Shown: positions 45,368 through 54,875 of the stretch, piece after piece | How the letters are laid out: every line of letters begins with the position of its first letter | How positions within the stretch are numbered: position 1 is the stretch's first letter | Source: Rhodospirillales bacterium | GTDB lineage: Bacteria > Pseudomonadota > Alphaproteobacteria > Rhodospirillales > Shumkoniaceae | Assembly (NCBI GenBank): GCA_018432935.1 | Contig: JAHDSF010000023.1 | Location: forward strand, 62,001-126,000 | Direction of reading: 5' to 3' | DNA: 64,000 nt | Position numbers and translations under genes: made by a program | The notes under the pieces: generated by a model | The model's database searches: none | What the model saw: only the letters and a program-made list of their open reading frames with translations | What the model was told of the DNA's origin: nothing

Positions 45368-46486
45368 CTATCCCTTGAAGCGGATGGTGATCAGCGTGCC
45401 GGCATCGTCCGCGGTCCGCATTGCGATCCCGCGGCCGATGGCATCGGCGATCAGCTTGGCGGTGTACGCGCCGAGACCGGTGCCGCCTGCCTTGCCCGAG
45501 GTGACGTACTTCTCGAAAAAGCGCTCGCGGATCTCGGCGGGCACCGGCAGGGCGTTGTGGATGGCAAGCTCGGGCCCGGCAGGAGTATGGCCGAGACGCA
45601 CGGTGACGACGCCGCCCCGCGGCGAAGCGTCAAGCGCGTTGCGCATCAGGTTGGCAACCGCCATCCGGCAGAGCGCCTTGTGGCCGGCAACGAAGAAGCC
45701 GGACGGCGCGGACGGCATGCCCTCGCAGACGACCTCGAAACGGACCTCGGCCAAGGCAGCACGACCGCGCAACTCGGCGGTCACGTCCTCGACGGTGGCC
45801 GCAAGATCGACCGGCTCGAGCGCTGCGCGGTAGGCGCCGGTCTCGATCTCGTACAGCTCTTGATGGAGCGTCACGACGTCGAGCATGCGCTGCGTCGTCT
45901 CCTGGGCGCTGGCGATCAGCTCGCGCTGCTCTTCGGGCGAGCTCGTGCGGTCGAGGAGCATGTACAAGTGCATCAGCGAAGCGATCGGCGAGCGCAGCTC
46001 GTGACGGATGATGCGCTCGACGTCTTCGCGACGGTCCTCGAGACGCACCCGCTCGGTGATGTCGCGGACCATCGCGATATGGCAGTCGCGACCCCGGCAG
46101 CGGAAGTAGCTGCCGGCGATCTCGACCGGGAATACCGTGCCGTCCTTCTTGCGGTGGCGCCGCACGAGGACAAGCGGAAGCCGGTCGTCGACGGCATGCG
46201 CGGTCGATTCGGGCTCGGCCGAAAGGTCGACGTTGCGGAGGGTCAGCAGCTCGGTCCGGCTGTAGCCGTAGAGCGCCTCGGCCGCACGGTTGGCGTCGAT
46301 GATCTGCAGGCTGTGGGCATCGATCAGGAACATCGCCTCGCCGGCCATGTCGAACATGGCCCGGTACTGGGCCTCGCTTTCCTGGAGGTCCCGCAGGATC
46401 CGGTCGCGCCGCACCAGCGCGGCCCGCAACCGGGCGATGGTCGCGGCACCATCCGCGCCGCAAATCCCCGTCGCCTCAGACTTCAT
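45368..46486 (-). CDS. PAS-domain sensor histidine kinase
   Basis: 372 residues. A short N-terminal coiled region (ARLRAALVRRDRILRDL) leads into a PAS domain (about residues 45-160, FDMAGEAMFLIDAHSLQIID). The HisKA H-box is IIRHELRSPIASLMH near residue 173, and a HATPase domain has VANLMRNALDASPRG and GGTGLGAYTAKL. No transmembrane segment is visible, so it is cytoplasmic. The ATG at 46486 is favoured. The frame runs to 46606 over promoter-like sequence that contains two TTGCAA repeats. Confidence 0.88.
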   Translation of the reverse strand: MKSEATGICGADGAATIARLRAALVRRDRILRDLQESEAQYRAMFDMAGEAMFLIDAHSLQIIDANRAAEALYGYSRTELLTLRNVDLSAEPESTAHAVDDRLPLVLVRRHRKKDGTVFPVEIAGSYFRCRGRDCHIAMVRDITERVRLEDRREDVERIIRHELRSPIASLMHLYMLLDRTSSPEEQRELIASAQETTQRMLDVVTLHQELYEIETGAYRAALEPVDLAATVEDVTAELRGRAALAEVRFEVVCEGMPSAPSGFFVAGHKALCRMAVANLMRNALDASPRGGVVTVRLGHTPAGPELAIHNALPVPAEIRERFFEKYVTSGKAGGTGLGAYTAKLIADAIGRGIAMRTADDAGTLITIRFKG

Positions 46487-46610
46487 CACGGTTTCGACGC
46501 GCACCCTCTTTCCCCCCGGCCCCGCCCTCCGGGGCGCGAAGGTACGGATTTTTGCAAGAATTGCAAGGGGAACGTAACGGCCCGCATCAAACCGTATGAT
46601 CGGCAATACT

Positions 46611-47270
46611 TCAGAGCAACGCCGTTTCGATCGTCTTGGCCCCGCAGTGCTCGCGCAGCTCGGCGCAGGCGAGGTCGCGCGCCGCCGCGATGTCGGGCGA
46701 TGCGCCGAAGCCGATGATCACCATCAGCAGCCGGCCGGTCGCGGGAGAGACCATGGTGCGGGCGCTGTCGCTGGTCGGGCTGCCGAAGGGGCCGCCGCCA
46801 TCGCCAAACACCGGCAGGCCCTCGAGGTTTATCGGGCCGCGGCCGATCGCCTCGTAGCTTTCGGCGGCGGCGCGGCGGAACGTCACCGGCGGCGTGATGC
46901 GGTCGGCGTCGTAGCCGCCGATCGAGTAGCCGGTGCGCAGCGACACCAGGTTGATCACGTCGACCACGTTGTTGATGCGGTAGAGCCCCTTGCCCAGCGC
47001 GATGCGGCGCAGCAGCGCCTCGGCGGAAGGCCGGTAGCGGCTGGGGTCCTTGCCGAGCGCCTTGTAGGCCTGGCGGGTCGCCGCCACCGCGCCGGCGTCG
47101 GCCGGCCGGCCGCTCGACGCGAACTCGGCGGTCCGCTCCCTCTCCGCCGCCTCCATGGCGGCGAGCAGCCCGGAGGGCGACGGCCCGACGATCACCGCGG
47201 CCTCGATCGCCGCCAGCCTGACCGCCAGGCCGGCGGCCGCGAAGTCGGGCCCGATCTCGATCCGGATCAC
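46611..47270 (-). CDS. B3/B4 tRNA-binding domain protein (PheRS-beta-like)
   Basis: 219 residues matching stand-alone B3/B4 domains related to the editing region of phenylalanyl-tRNA synthetase beta. The pattern ALLRRIALGKGLYRINNVVD-like runs near residue 78, and SIGGYDADRI follows near residue 108. It may edit or bind tRNA or a related amino-acid adenylate, but no function is established. The start is GTG at 47270, 4 nt past the TetR stop on the same strand. It therefore forms a small operon with the TetR regulator. Confidence 0.8.
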   Translation of the reverse strand: MIRIEIGPDFAAAGLAVRLAAIEAAVIVGPSPSGLLAAMEAAERERTAEFASSGRPADAGAVAATRQAYKALGKDPSRYRPSAEALLRRIALGKGLYRINNVVDVINLVSLRTGYSIGGYDADRITPPVTFRRAAAESYEAIGRGPINLEGLPVFGDGGGPFGSPTSDSARTMVSPATGRLLMVIIGFGASPDIAAARDLACAELREHCGAKTIETALL

Positions 47271-47274
47271 GCGT

Positions 47275-47889
47275 TCAACCCCGTCCGAACAGGCTGCGCA
47301 GGAGCGACTTCTCGGCCCCCTTGTCGCGCTCGCCGACCACCCGCCACGCGGCGGCGGCGATCGCCTCGGCGTGCTCGGACATGGTGCCGCGCAGGTTGCC
47401 GGCAAGCCGGGCGCGGGCGGTCTGCAGGATCAGGCCGCGCACCCAGGCGGTGACGAGGTCGAGGTCGCGCCGCGGCAGGGTCCCCTCCTCCATCCCCTTG
47501 GACAGGATGTCGTGCAGGACATCCTCGGCGGTGCGCGCCGCCCCCAGGCGCGCGAGAATGCCGTCGCCCTGCAGGGCCATGTAGATGAAGCCCCGCCAGT
47601 CGGCGTCGGCCTCGCGGCAGTAGGCCGCCACGGCGGCCGAGACTTTCACCTGCACGCCGTCGGCCGCCGCCGTCGCGGCTTCGACGGCGCCGGCCAGCCG
47701 CTCCATCACCTCGCGCATGAGATCGCAGGCGAGCGCGTCCTTGCTGGGGTAATGGCGGTAGATGGTCCCTTCCGCAATCCCCGCGGCGGCGGCGATCTCC
47801 CGCGTCGTCGTCTCGGTCACGCCCTTGGTCATGAAGAGATCGAGCGCCGCGCTGCGAAGCCGGCTGCGGGTCTGCGCGCTGTCGTGCAT
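47275..47889 (-). CDS. TetR-family transcriptional regulator
   Basis: 204 residues with a helix-turn-helix (RSAALDLFMTKGVTETTTREIAAAAGIAEGTIYR, residues about 13-46) and a ligand-binding helical domain. The ATG at 47889 is used. The frame runs to 47949 without support. It lies 132 nt from the divergent ABC exporter gene, which is the likeliest target besides its own operon. Confidence 0.9.
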   Translation of the reverse strand: MHDSAQTRSRLRSAALDLFMTKGVTETTTREIAAAAGIAEGTIYRHYPSKDALACDLMREVMERLAGAVEAATAAADGVQVKVSAAVAAYCREADADWRGFIYMALQGDGILARLGAARTAEDVLHDILSKGMEEGTLPRRDLDLVTAWVRGLILQTARARLAGNLRGTMSEHAEAIAAAAWRVVGERDKGAEKSLLRSLFGRG

Positions 47890-48021
47890 GGCTGCCACCG
47901 ATCCGTGGTTGCGTTCTCCAGTGTACCGGCGGGCCGTGTCTCCGTCCACACTTGGCCGTGGCGCCGCGCGGCGTGCGGCCCTATATCAGAGCCCGAACCC
48001 AACGAGGCGAAAGAACGGGAA

Positions 48022-49863
48022 ATGGCCCGCGGTCACGGCCGCCGGTATGCGCCGAGCGGCTCTTCGAAAGCCGACATCAGAGCCGTCCGCACCCTGCTGC
48101 CCTACCTGTGGCCGGCGGGGGAGACGGAGCTCAAGCTGCGCGTCTGCGTGGCGGTGGTGTTCCTGGTGCTGGCCAAGATCGCCACCGTGATCGTGCCGCT
48201 CTTCTACAAGCAGGCGGTCGACGCGCTGGGCGGCAGCGGCGCGACGCAAGCCGCGATCGCGGTGCCGCTTGGCGTGCTACTCGCCTACGGCGGCGCGCGG
48301 GTGCTTCAGCAGTCGTTCGGAGAGCTGCGCGACGCCGTGTTCGAGAAGGTGGCGCAGCGCTCGATCCGGGTCGCCGGGCTGAAGACCTTCAAGCACCTGC
48401 ACGCGCTCAGCCTGCGTTTCCACCTCGGTCGCAAGACCGGCGGCGTCAGCCGCGCCATCGAGCGCGGCACCAAGGGCATCGAGTTCCTGCTCAGCTTCAT
48501 GCTGTTCAACATCGTGCCCACCCTGCTCGAGATCCTGATGGTGTGCGGCATCCTGTGGGGGCTGTTCAACTTCTGGTTCGCCGCCGTCACCTTTGCCACC
48601 ATCTGCGGCTACATCGCCTGGACGCTGGCCATCACCGAATGGCGCACCAAGTACCGCCGCGCCATGAACGAGGCCGACAGCGAGGCCCACACCAAGGCGG
48701 TCGACAGCCTGCTCAACTTCGAGACCGTCAAGTACTTCGGCAACGAGGCCCACGAGGCGGGCCGCTTCGAGCAGGCGCTGCGCGGCTACGAGAAGGCGGC
48801 GGTGAAGAGCCAGACGTCGCTGTCGCTGCTGAACATCGGCCAGGGCGCGATCATCGCCCTGGGGCTGACCGCGGTGATGTACATGGCGGCCCGCGGCGTC
48901 GTGGGCCGGACCATGACGGTGGGCGACTTCGTGCTGGTCAACACCTACCTGATCCAGCTTTACATGCCGCTCAACTTCCTCGGCTTCGTCTACCGCGAGA
49001 TCAAGCGCTCGCTGACCGACATGGAGGAGATGTTCCATCTTCTCGACGAGAACGCCGAGATCGCCGACGCCCCGCACGCCAAGCCGCTGGCGGTCGGCGG
49101 CGGCGAGGTGGCGTTCGACGCGGTGACCTTCGCCTACGACCCGCGCCGCCCGGTGCTGGACCAGGTCTCGTTCCGCGTCCCGCCGGGGCGAACGCTGGCC
49201 ATCGTCGGCCCCAGCGGGTCGGGCAAGTCGACCATCTCGCGGCTCCTGTTCCGCTTCTACGACGTCGACGGCGGCCGCATCCTGATCGACGGCCAGGACG
49301 TGCGCGACGTCACCCAGACGTCGCTGCGGGCCGCGGTCGGCATGGTCCCCCAGGACACGGTTTTGTTCAACGACACCGTCTACTACAACATCGCCTACGG
49401 ACGCCCCGGCGCCACCCCGGCCGAGGTCGAGCAGGCGGCGCGGCTGGCCCGCATCCACGACTTCATCATGAGCCAGCCCGACGGTTACCAGGCGACCGTC
49501 GGCGAACGCGGCTTGAAGCTGTCGGGCGGCGAGAAGCAGCGGGTGGCGATCGCCCGCACCATCCTCAAGAACCCGCGCATCCTGATCTTCGACGAGGCGA
49601 CCAGCGCGCTCGACACCCACACCGAGCGCGAGATCCAGGTCTCGCTCGAGGAGGTCTCGGCCGACCGCACCACCCTGATCATCGCGCACCGGCTGTCGAC
49701 CGTGGTGCACGCCGACGAGATCCTGGTGCTGGAGCGGGGCCGGGTGGTCGAGCGCGGCACCCATGCCGGGCTGCTGGCGACGGGCGGCGCCTACGCCGCC
49801 CTGTGGCGCAAGCAGCAGGAGGCGGCCCGCGCCGAGCGGCGCCTGGCGGCGACGGTTCCATGA
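48022..49863 (+). CDS. Atm1/HMT1-like ABC exporter (glutathione-conjugate type)
   Basis: 613-residue half-transporter: six transmembrane helices (about residues 35-330) followed by a nucleotide-binding domain. Walker A is GPSGSGKST near residue 397, the signature is LSGGEKQR near residue 502, and Walker B is [12 protein letters not shown] near residue 523. The [20 protein letters not shown] segment and overall pattern match Atm1, HMT1 and bacterial Atm1 homologues, which export glutathione-bound metal or polysulfide species and are linked to Fe-S and heavy-metal tolerance. The ATG at 48022 is preceded by a modest AAGAACGGGAA. The frame before it is antisense to tetR. It is divergent from tetR and followed by msrA. 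Confidence 0.9.
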   Translation: MARGHGRRYAPSGSSKADIRAVRTLLPYLWPAGETELKLRVCVAVVFLVLAKIATVIVPLFYKQAVDALGGSGATQAAIAVPLGVLLAYGGARVLQQSFGELRDAVFEKVAQRSIRVAGLKTFKHLHALSLRFHLGRKTGGVSRAIERGTKGIEFLLSFMLFNIVPTLLEILMVCGILWGLFNFWFAAVTFATICGYIAWTLAITEWRTKYRRAMNEADSEAHTKAVDSLLNFETVKYFGNEAHEAGRFEQALRGYEKAAVKSQTSLSLLNIGQGAIIALGLTAVMYMAARGVVGRTMTVGDFVLVNTYLIQLYMPLNFLGFVYREIKRSLTDMEEMFHLLDENAEIADAPHAKPLAVGGGEVAFDAVTFAYDPRRPVLDQVSFRVPPGRTLAIVGPSGSGKSTISRLLFRFYDVDGGRILIDGQDVRDVTQTSLRAAVGMVPQDTVLFNDTVYYNIAYGRPGATPAEVEQAARLARIHDFIMSQPDGYQATVGERGLKLSGGEKQRVAIARTILKNPRILIFDEATSALDTHTEREIQVSLEEVSADRTTLIIAHRLSTVVHADEILVLERGRVVERGTHAGLLATGGAYAALWRKQQEAARAERRLAATVP

Positions 49864-49918
49864 CATTCCGAGGGGGTGGGAGGCGAAACCGCAACAAGAA
49901 GAGAGGGAGAGGCGACGC

Positions 49919-50383
49919 ATGAGCGAATTCGCGATTTTCGCAGCCGGATGCTTCTGGGGCGTCGAGAGCGCCTTCCGCAACGTCGAAGGCGTGGTCGACG
50001 TCGAGGCCGGCTACACCGGCGGCCACACCGCCAATCCCACCTACGAGCAGGTGTGCAGCGACACCACCGGCCATGCCGAGGCGGTGCGCGTCGAGTACGA
50101 CCCCCGGCTGGTCTCCTACGATCGCCTGCTCGAGGTTTTCTTCAGCATCCACGACCCGACCCAGAAGAACCGCCAGGGCCCCGACGTCGGCAGCCAGTAC
50201 CGCTCCGCCGTGTTCGTCCGCTCGCCGGACCAGGAGAAGGCCGCCCACGAGGCGATCGCCCGCCTCGGCAACGGCGGCGGCCTGCGCCGCCCGGTCGCCA
50301 CCGAGGTGGTCCCCGCCGGCCCGTTCTGGCGCGCCGAGGAATACCACCAGCGCTACGACGAGAAGAAGGGCTGGGCAAGGTAG
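49919..50383 (+). CDS. msrA: Peptide-methionine (S)-S-oxide reductase MsrA
   Basis: 154 residues. The catalytic motif GCFWG (AAGCFWGVE) is near residue 10, and the substrate-binding GYTGG and [11 protein letters not shown] motifs follow. It repairs methionine sulfoxide with reducing power from thioredoxin. The ATG at 49919 follows a purine-rich gagagggagagg run. It lies 55 nt downstream of the ABC exporter. Confidence 0.96.
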   Translation: MSEFAIFAAGCFWGVESAFRNVEGVVDVEAGYTGGHTANPTYEQVCSDTTGHAEAVRVEYDPRLVSYDRLLEVFFSIHDPTQKNRQGPDVGSQYRSAVFVRSPDQEKAAHEAIARLGNGGGLRRPVATEVVPAGPFWRAEEYHQRYDEKKGWAR

Positions 50384-50743
50384 GCCCGGAACCTCCTCGC
50401 CCGCACCGCGGGAGAGGAAGGGGCCCGCCCCCGGGAGGGCGCGGGAAGGTGAGGGCGCCGCGGGCGCCGGGGCAGCGACTGCGGCGCGTCACGCGCGGAG
50501 GAATGCCCGGATGGCCTTGGCGCACGGGTGGCGCAGATGGGCCGCGAGCCGACGGACTGGTTTTGGCCTGCGACTGGCGCAGGCAGCTATTCGGCTTCCC
50601 CACCCGCTGACCACGTGAGAGGAGGGCTTGAGAGTTCAAGGGGGTGTTGGGTGGAAGAGGTCCGTTAGCAGTAGATGGTGCTTAGCGAGAGTCGGTTCTG
50701 GCCCGCTCTCGGCCAGCCAGACGATCCTCGGCAATGACTAGAA
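50384..50743. other. Non-coding stretch with a palindromic repeat at the edge of the defence island
   Basis: About 360 bases without a credible gene. The first ~70 bases hold a copy of the CTCTCCCGC-type repeat (50393-50456). The remainder shifts to less GC-rich sequence towards the ATPase stop at 50744, marking the left limit of the island. I saw no integrase, tRNA or convincing attachment site. Confidence 0.55.
50393..50456 (-). repeat. CTCTCCCGC-type palindromic repeat, copy 1
   Basis: Read on the minus strand it contains ccctcacc, a GC-rich hairpin and cttcctctcccgcggtgcgg. The same order and words occur on the plus strand at 54825-54875, so the two copies are inverted relative to each other around the 50744-54500 operon. 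Stem-forming cccgc/gcggg pairs mark it as a REP/MITE-like intergenic element. Confidence 0.65.
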
Positions 50744-52684
50744 TCAATGGCCGTGATAGTAGCTTATTAGCGGCGGATGCTCTGGGTCGTTCTGAGTTAG
50801 CCAGCGCTCCAGATAATCGCCGAATGTTGTTGGCGGTTCGAAAAGCGTCTGGTCGATCATAATGCATTGCCAAGACACCAGATCCCCCTCTAGAAGCCGG
50901 TAAAGCTCTTTGTAGAAGTTCTCGAAAATCTCTGGATTAATGTCCGGGGTGATATTCTTCATTGGAGAGTCTATGACGATAAGCCGCGGTAACGGCAGAT
51001 CCCGTTGCGCCGCTGTCTGATGCAGCGCGAGCGCGAAGCATATTTTGAAGAGCACCATCTTCCCGCCGGAACCGGCGTCACTGAACGTCCAAGCAAGGGA
51101 TTCATTGCCTTTGGGATGCACGTAAGGAAACCAAGTACGTTGGTTCAGGGAGACTCTGTCGTCTGCCTTGATCTCTGGAAAATGAATGGCACGAAGCAAC
51201 TCATGGAAGTTCTTTTCCAGCGCAACAACATTCTGCCGCCCGGCCTCGAAGCGGCCCTGTTCGATCTGGATGCTCCGTTCAAGCTCGCTGATCCGCGTTG
51301 ACAGAGCATCGGCCTCCTTCATCTTGGCTTCGACTTCCCCTGGCATGCCCATGATGCGCACCAGCATGCGGCGTCGTTCCCTGATCTCACCTCGCCGGCT
51401 CTCAAGCCACCGCGCGCGCTTCATATATTCTGACTCGATCTGCCTGCGGGCAAAATCCATACGCCGCTGCGCATCGGCGCGCTTGGTCGCAAGAACAACC
51501 AGTTCTTCGCTCTGCCGGTCGTGCGATCTCTTGAGCCGCTGCACAGACCGTCTTAGGTCGTCAATGCGGTCAGAGAGATCGCGCTCCATCACGGCACTGT
51601 CGCTTTCAAACCCACCGGCCGCATCCGCAAGGTCTGACTTGCACAACACGCAATGCGCCCCGTCGCTCTTCCGGCTGACCTCCGTGCCGCAGGCGGGACA
51701 GGCGTGGAATGCCGCGCCCTTCAGCAACTCGGACGCGGTTGAGGAACGGGCAATCTTGAATTTCATCGCCAGGAATTCCGCGATGAGCGACTCTTGCTCC
51801 TTCAGGCGTTGCTCGATATCTGCGATCGCTGCCGTCTTCGATGCGATGGCATCGGAGAGCGAACCGATCAGCGCCTGATCCTCTTCGGCGACGGTCGAAG
51901 CGGGCACATCGTCCTTGCCCTGATTCTCAATCTCGTGATCGAGTTTCTCCTCGTCGTCGTTAAGCCTGTCGATCTCGGCTTCGATCGTTGCTTTGGAAGC
52001 AAAGTTGTAGCGATGGAGAAATTCGTCGATCTGCTTGGCCGCTTCGCGCATCGTGCGCTGTTCTTGCCGAGTCTCGGCAAGCTCCGCCTGCAGTTCATTC
52101 AGCCTGTCGCTGTGAAATCCCAAAACATATCGCAGGACATCTTTAGATTTTTCCTGCCGAATAGGCTGGTCGAGAAGGAAAAAGCTAGAATCCAAGTCCG
52201 GTTGGTCGAGGTAGCAAAATTTGTAAAAGTCCCTGAAGCTCAGGCGCTGGAGCGCTGACTCCGGATCGCCCTTGCGCTTGCGAACTTTCAGCACCGGCAT
52301 GCCGAGGGTGCGTAGAAGGAAATCGCTGCAGTTGTAAATCTCATCACCGACCACAGGAACATCGCCGGCCGCGAGGGGCAGGTTCTCGCGCCCGGCCTGG
52401 CCGTCATGTTCCCAGCTTACCTCAACCGAAGTGATGGTATTGGGGTTGCGCTCGATCAGTAGGGAAGTTTCGCCGACCACTGCCTGGAGCTGAACTCCGA
52501 CAAGTTCGCTCTGGATAGCGGGCGTCTTTTGCAGCGAGCCGCCGAGGCAATAGTCAATCAGCTCTGCAATCGTGGATTTGCCCGTGGACATCTCGCCATG
52601 GAAGAATGAAAGCCGGCGGCCGAAACGGACGCGCTCCTCGCTCTGTTTGCATAACAGGACGAGGGATTCCATCAGCAGCTTCAT
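50744..52684 (-). CDS. Rad50-like ATPase with zinc hook (DUF3732-like, ABC-3C ATPase component)
   Basis: 646 residues, an SMC/Rad50-type ABC ATPase. Walker A is GEMSTGKST near residue 30. A long coiled coil (about residues 190-320 and 360-480) is interrupted by a zinc hook CPACG and CVLCK (residues ~330-352). Walker B is LIVIDSP near residue 566, with signature-like FSDAGSGGKMV near residue 528. It matches ATPases of ABC-three-component systems (DUF3732-type), which sense foreign DNA or its products. The ATG at 52684 overlaps the middle-component stop by ATGA. GC content is lower than flanking genes, suggesting horizontal transfer. Confidence 0.85.
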   Translation of the reverse strand: MKLLMESLVLLCKQSEERVRFGRRLSFFHGEMSTGKSTIAELIDYCLGGSLQKTPAIQSELVGVQLQAVVGETSLLIERNPNTITSVEVSWEHDGQAGRENLPLAAGDVPVVGDEIYNCSDFLLRTLGMPVLKVRKRKGDPESALQRLSFRDFYKFCYLDQPDLDSSFFLLDQPIRQEKSKDVLRYVLGFHSDRLNELQAELAETRQEQRTMREAAKQIDEFLHRYNFASKATIEAEIDRLNDDEEKLDHEIENQGKDDVPASTVAEEDQALIGSLSDAIASKTAAIADIEQRLKEQESLIAEFLAMKFKIARSSTASELLKGAAFHACPACGTEVSRKSDGAHCVLCKSDLADAAGGFESDSAVMERDLSDRIDDLRRSVQRLKRSHDRQSEELVVLATKRADAQRRMDFARRQIESEYMKRARWLESRRGEIRERRRMLVRIMGMPGEVEAKMKEADALSTRISELERSIQIEQGRFEAGRQNVVALEKNFHELLRAIHFPEIKADDRVSLNQRTWFPYVHPKGNESLAWTFSDAGSGGKMVLFKICFALALHQTAAQRDLPLPRLIVIDSPMKNITPDINPEIFENFYKELYRLLEGDLVSWQCIMIDQTLFEPPTTFGDYLERWLTQNDPEHPPLISYYHGH

Positions 52685-53250
52685 CGGGCTTCCCCTGTAA
52701 ACGCGATTCCCTCGTTGAACTCCAGCGACGTCAATTCGGGGAACTGTTCATAGATAAATTCCATCAACGCGCGTGCCTTTAGGTTGAGATGCTTCCTCAA
52801 CAAGACAGCCCGCTCGTAAACCCGCGAGAATCCTCCTGGCGATTCGATCAGCTTGTCCGCAAGCTCGCCTCCTTGCGCCGTAAGGTCGATGTGGATTGTT
52901 CGCCCGTCGGTGCGCACCACTGCGAGGCGGCGGGCCACCAGAACGTTGAGGAAGCGGCGGTATCGGTGATCCCAAGGTCCGTAACGGTATCGTATCATCC
53001 GGGCTTCGATGGTCAGCCTTTCGAAATCGTCCACCGGAATGTTCTTGGCAGAAACACCACGTGCGATCAGCGCCTTCTCCAGGCAAGACGGATAGCGGAG
53101 CAGGAAATCGAGTTTCGCCAGCTTGGTGATGCCTTCGATCGCCGGTGCGTCTGGTTGCGAGAAGGCTTTGAGCAGGATGGTGATGCGGGCAAGGTGCACG
53201 TCTTCGTCCTTGTCCAGCGCCGTGACGATCTCGACGAGGTCCAGGCTCAT
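52681..53250 (-). CDS. ABC-3C middle component (winged-helix type)
   Basis: 189 residues. The early block DVHLARITILLKAF, then ITKLAKLDFLLRYPS near residue 42 and ARMIRYRYGPWDHRYRRFLN near residue 77, matches in my judgement the small middle components of ABC-three-component systems, probable winged-helix adaptors between ATPase and effector. The start ATG at 53250 overlaps the nuclease stop (ATGA). The frame running to 53346 lies inside the nuclease gene. The exact subfamily number cannot be given without a profile search. Confidence 0.72.
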   Translation of the reverse strand: MSLDLVEIVTALDKDEDVHLARITILLKAFSQPDAPAIEGITKLAKLDFLLRYPSCLEKALIARGVSAKNIPVDDFERLTIEARMIRYRYGPWDHRYRRFLNVLVARRLAVVRTDGRTIHIDLTAQGGELADKLIESPGGFSRVYERAVLLRKHLNLKARALMEFIYEQFPELTSLEFNEGIAFTGEAR

Positions 53251-54500
53251 GGCGCGTCCCCGGCTACATCGAACTGCGGCGACCACCACGTCTTGCATTG
53301 CTGCGTCAGCACGCCCGCGGCGCCGATCAGATGTTCGGGACGACATCCGTGAAGCTGGTCGCGATCGTCCCTGGCACGTGCCATCAGGCGTTCGGCAAGA
53401 GCGCCGAACATTGCCGAACCGTAAGGCTCGCCGCCCTTTTCAGCACCGGCATGCGCCTCTGCGGCTTCGAATTGCACCGCCGCGAGCACGTTGTTGTAGC
53501 GTTTCTTGGCCTCGTCAACTCCGTACTTCCGGCTCCATTCGAGAAACAACGCCTCGAAGGAGCGGACGCGATCCTCGATGTTTGTGACACGACCGGCCTC
53601 AACGCCGCCCTTCGCCAGTTTGCGGAACGCGATCACCAAATCGGACGGAGCGTCAGAAGGTGTTACTAGCGTCGCGACGTCAATATCCTCGTAGGGCTTG
53701 CTGCCACCTTTGAACCGGTCGATAACAGCGAGAACATCGGCCCTGCAAATGCGCTTTCCGGCGAGGAGTTGGTCATCGACCGCTTGCTTCAGATCGGTTC
53801 CCGGAGCGAACAACTCCGTTATTGGTCCCCGCAGAGTTTTGGCTGACGCCTCACGCGCGAGCTGAACCAACGCCCTGGCGATTGCGGCGACAGTGGCATA
53901 GGGCAGTTCCTTTACGCCGGGACACTCGCAAAGAGCGTCCTGCACGCTGCTGCCTATATGGGTGATTTCCGATTCGTGACCCCGAACCGTCGTCTTGATC
54001 AGGGTGGCGGCCACATTCTGGGGGGTGAGGCTGGTACTTACAGCGATCCCTTCGACATATTGGCGCAGGGGACTGTTCTCGCGCAGGCCTTTGATGCCGC
54101 CGCGCTGCCGAAGCGAGGCCAGGAGCCAGGGAAGGTTGTTCGGGGATTGTTCATTTTCCCAGAACGAATGGTTGGTCGTGAAGTCAAAACTTTCGAAGCA
54201 GCCAGGGAACTTCTGGTCCAGAAGGCAGAATTTGCACAGAGCATTCGTGACCTGCTCTTCGCTCGCCCTGAACGGCGAGAGCGTGATCTTTCGTGTCTTG
54301 ATCTGGGTGCCAATGAATTTTCCGGAACCGTTCTTCAGCAAGAAGTCTTCGTGATTCTCACAGATAACCTCCGTGCAGTCGCCCTCTCCGGTTATTAGCC
54401 GAATTGCGTTTATCGCTGCATATGAGTGCTGGTAATCAAAGCGTGCGGCGACGTCGTCGCCGGGGTCAGATTTGTCCAGAACCAGATCGGGAGAGCTCAC
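53247..54500 (-). CDS. DUF4297/Cap4-like nuclease effector of an ABC-3C system
   Basis: 417 residues. The N-terminal ~220 residues match the DUF4297 restriction-endonuclease-like fold: DDVAARFDYQHSYAAINAI near residue 15, an acidic ENHEDFLL near residue 48, and TQIKTRK (Q-x-K nuclease motif) near residue 64. The C-terminal part (~300-417) would be the effector-to-middle-component docking domain. The start is GTG at 54500 with only a weak ribosome-binding site, so it is less sure. It is first in the coupled operon and probably cleaves DNA when the ATPase detects an invader. Confidence 0.78.
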   Translation of the reverse strand: MSSPDLVLDKSDPGDDVAARFDYQHSYAAINAIRLITGEGDCTEVICENHEDFLLKNGSGKFIGTQIKTRKITLSPFRASEEQVTNALCKFCLLDQKFPGCFESFDFTTNHSFWENEQSPNNLPWLLASLRQRGGIKGLRENSPLRQYVEGIAVSTSLTPQNVAATLIKTTVRGHESEITHIGSSVQDALCECPGVKELPYATVAAIARALVQLAREASAKTLRGPITELFAPGTDLKQAVDDQLLAGKRICRADVLAVIDRFKGGSKPYEDIDVATLVTPSDAPSDLVIAFRKLAKGGVEAGRVTNIEDRVRSFEALFLEWSRKYGVDEAKKRYNNVLAAVQFEAAEAHAGAEKGGEPYGSAMFGALAERLMARARDDRDQLHGCRPEHLIGAAGVLTQQCKTWWSPQFDVAGDAP

Positions 54501-54829
54501 GACGTCCGCGCGTATTCTCGTTATACACGTAAGTGAGCATGCTACCCCTCAGACCTAAAGGCAAGATTGATCGCAAACTGATGGTTGCGTTCTCCTTTAT
54601 CCAATCAGGGCTATATCAAGCGTTTATCCGATGTCCGCTTCTGGAGTGTGGCACTGATCAACTCGATGGCTGAGATGGCCGCAAAGCGGGCCTTGAGTGT
54701 CGGGGGCATCCCGTACGCTTCGCGGCAGGCTCTTCCGATTGCTGGCCGCCTTCGCCAAGCCGGCTTCCCGCCCCGATTGTCGGCCGGGATCATCGCAGCG
54801 TCGCGGGAAGCGACCGGCCTGCGTCTCCC
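54501..54829. other. Promoter side of the defence operon and island right margin
   Basis: About 330 bases without a credible gene. On the minus strand TATAAC (54525-54520) lies 20 nt before the nuclease start and could be its -10. No good -35 at 17 nt was found. The 54600-54820 part is anonymous sequence of rising GC content leading into the palindromic repeat. No tRNA or integrase is present. Confidence 0.45.
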
Positions 54830-54875
54830 TCACCCTCCCGCCTTGCGGGTTCCTTCCTCTCCCGCGGTGCGGGAA
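54825..54875 (+). repeat. CTCTCCCGC-type palindromic repeat, copy 2
   Basis: The sequence runs ctccctcacc, then cccgcc...gcggg, then cttcctctcccgcggtgcgg, matching the reverse complement of the element at 50393-50456 with a shorter middle hairpin. It overlaps the last ~15 codons of the dioxygenase gene on the minus strand. Confidence 0.65.

Noticed and set aside
54600..54820. Degraded gene remnant at the right margin of the island
   Set aside because: No frame shows a recognisable domain on either strand; I could not support a pseudogene call.
50384..54829. Integrase, transposase or att sites at the defence island
   Set aside because: No recombinase gene or convincing direct target repeat is present; only the inverted palindromic repeats flank the island.
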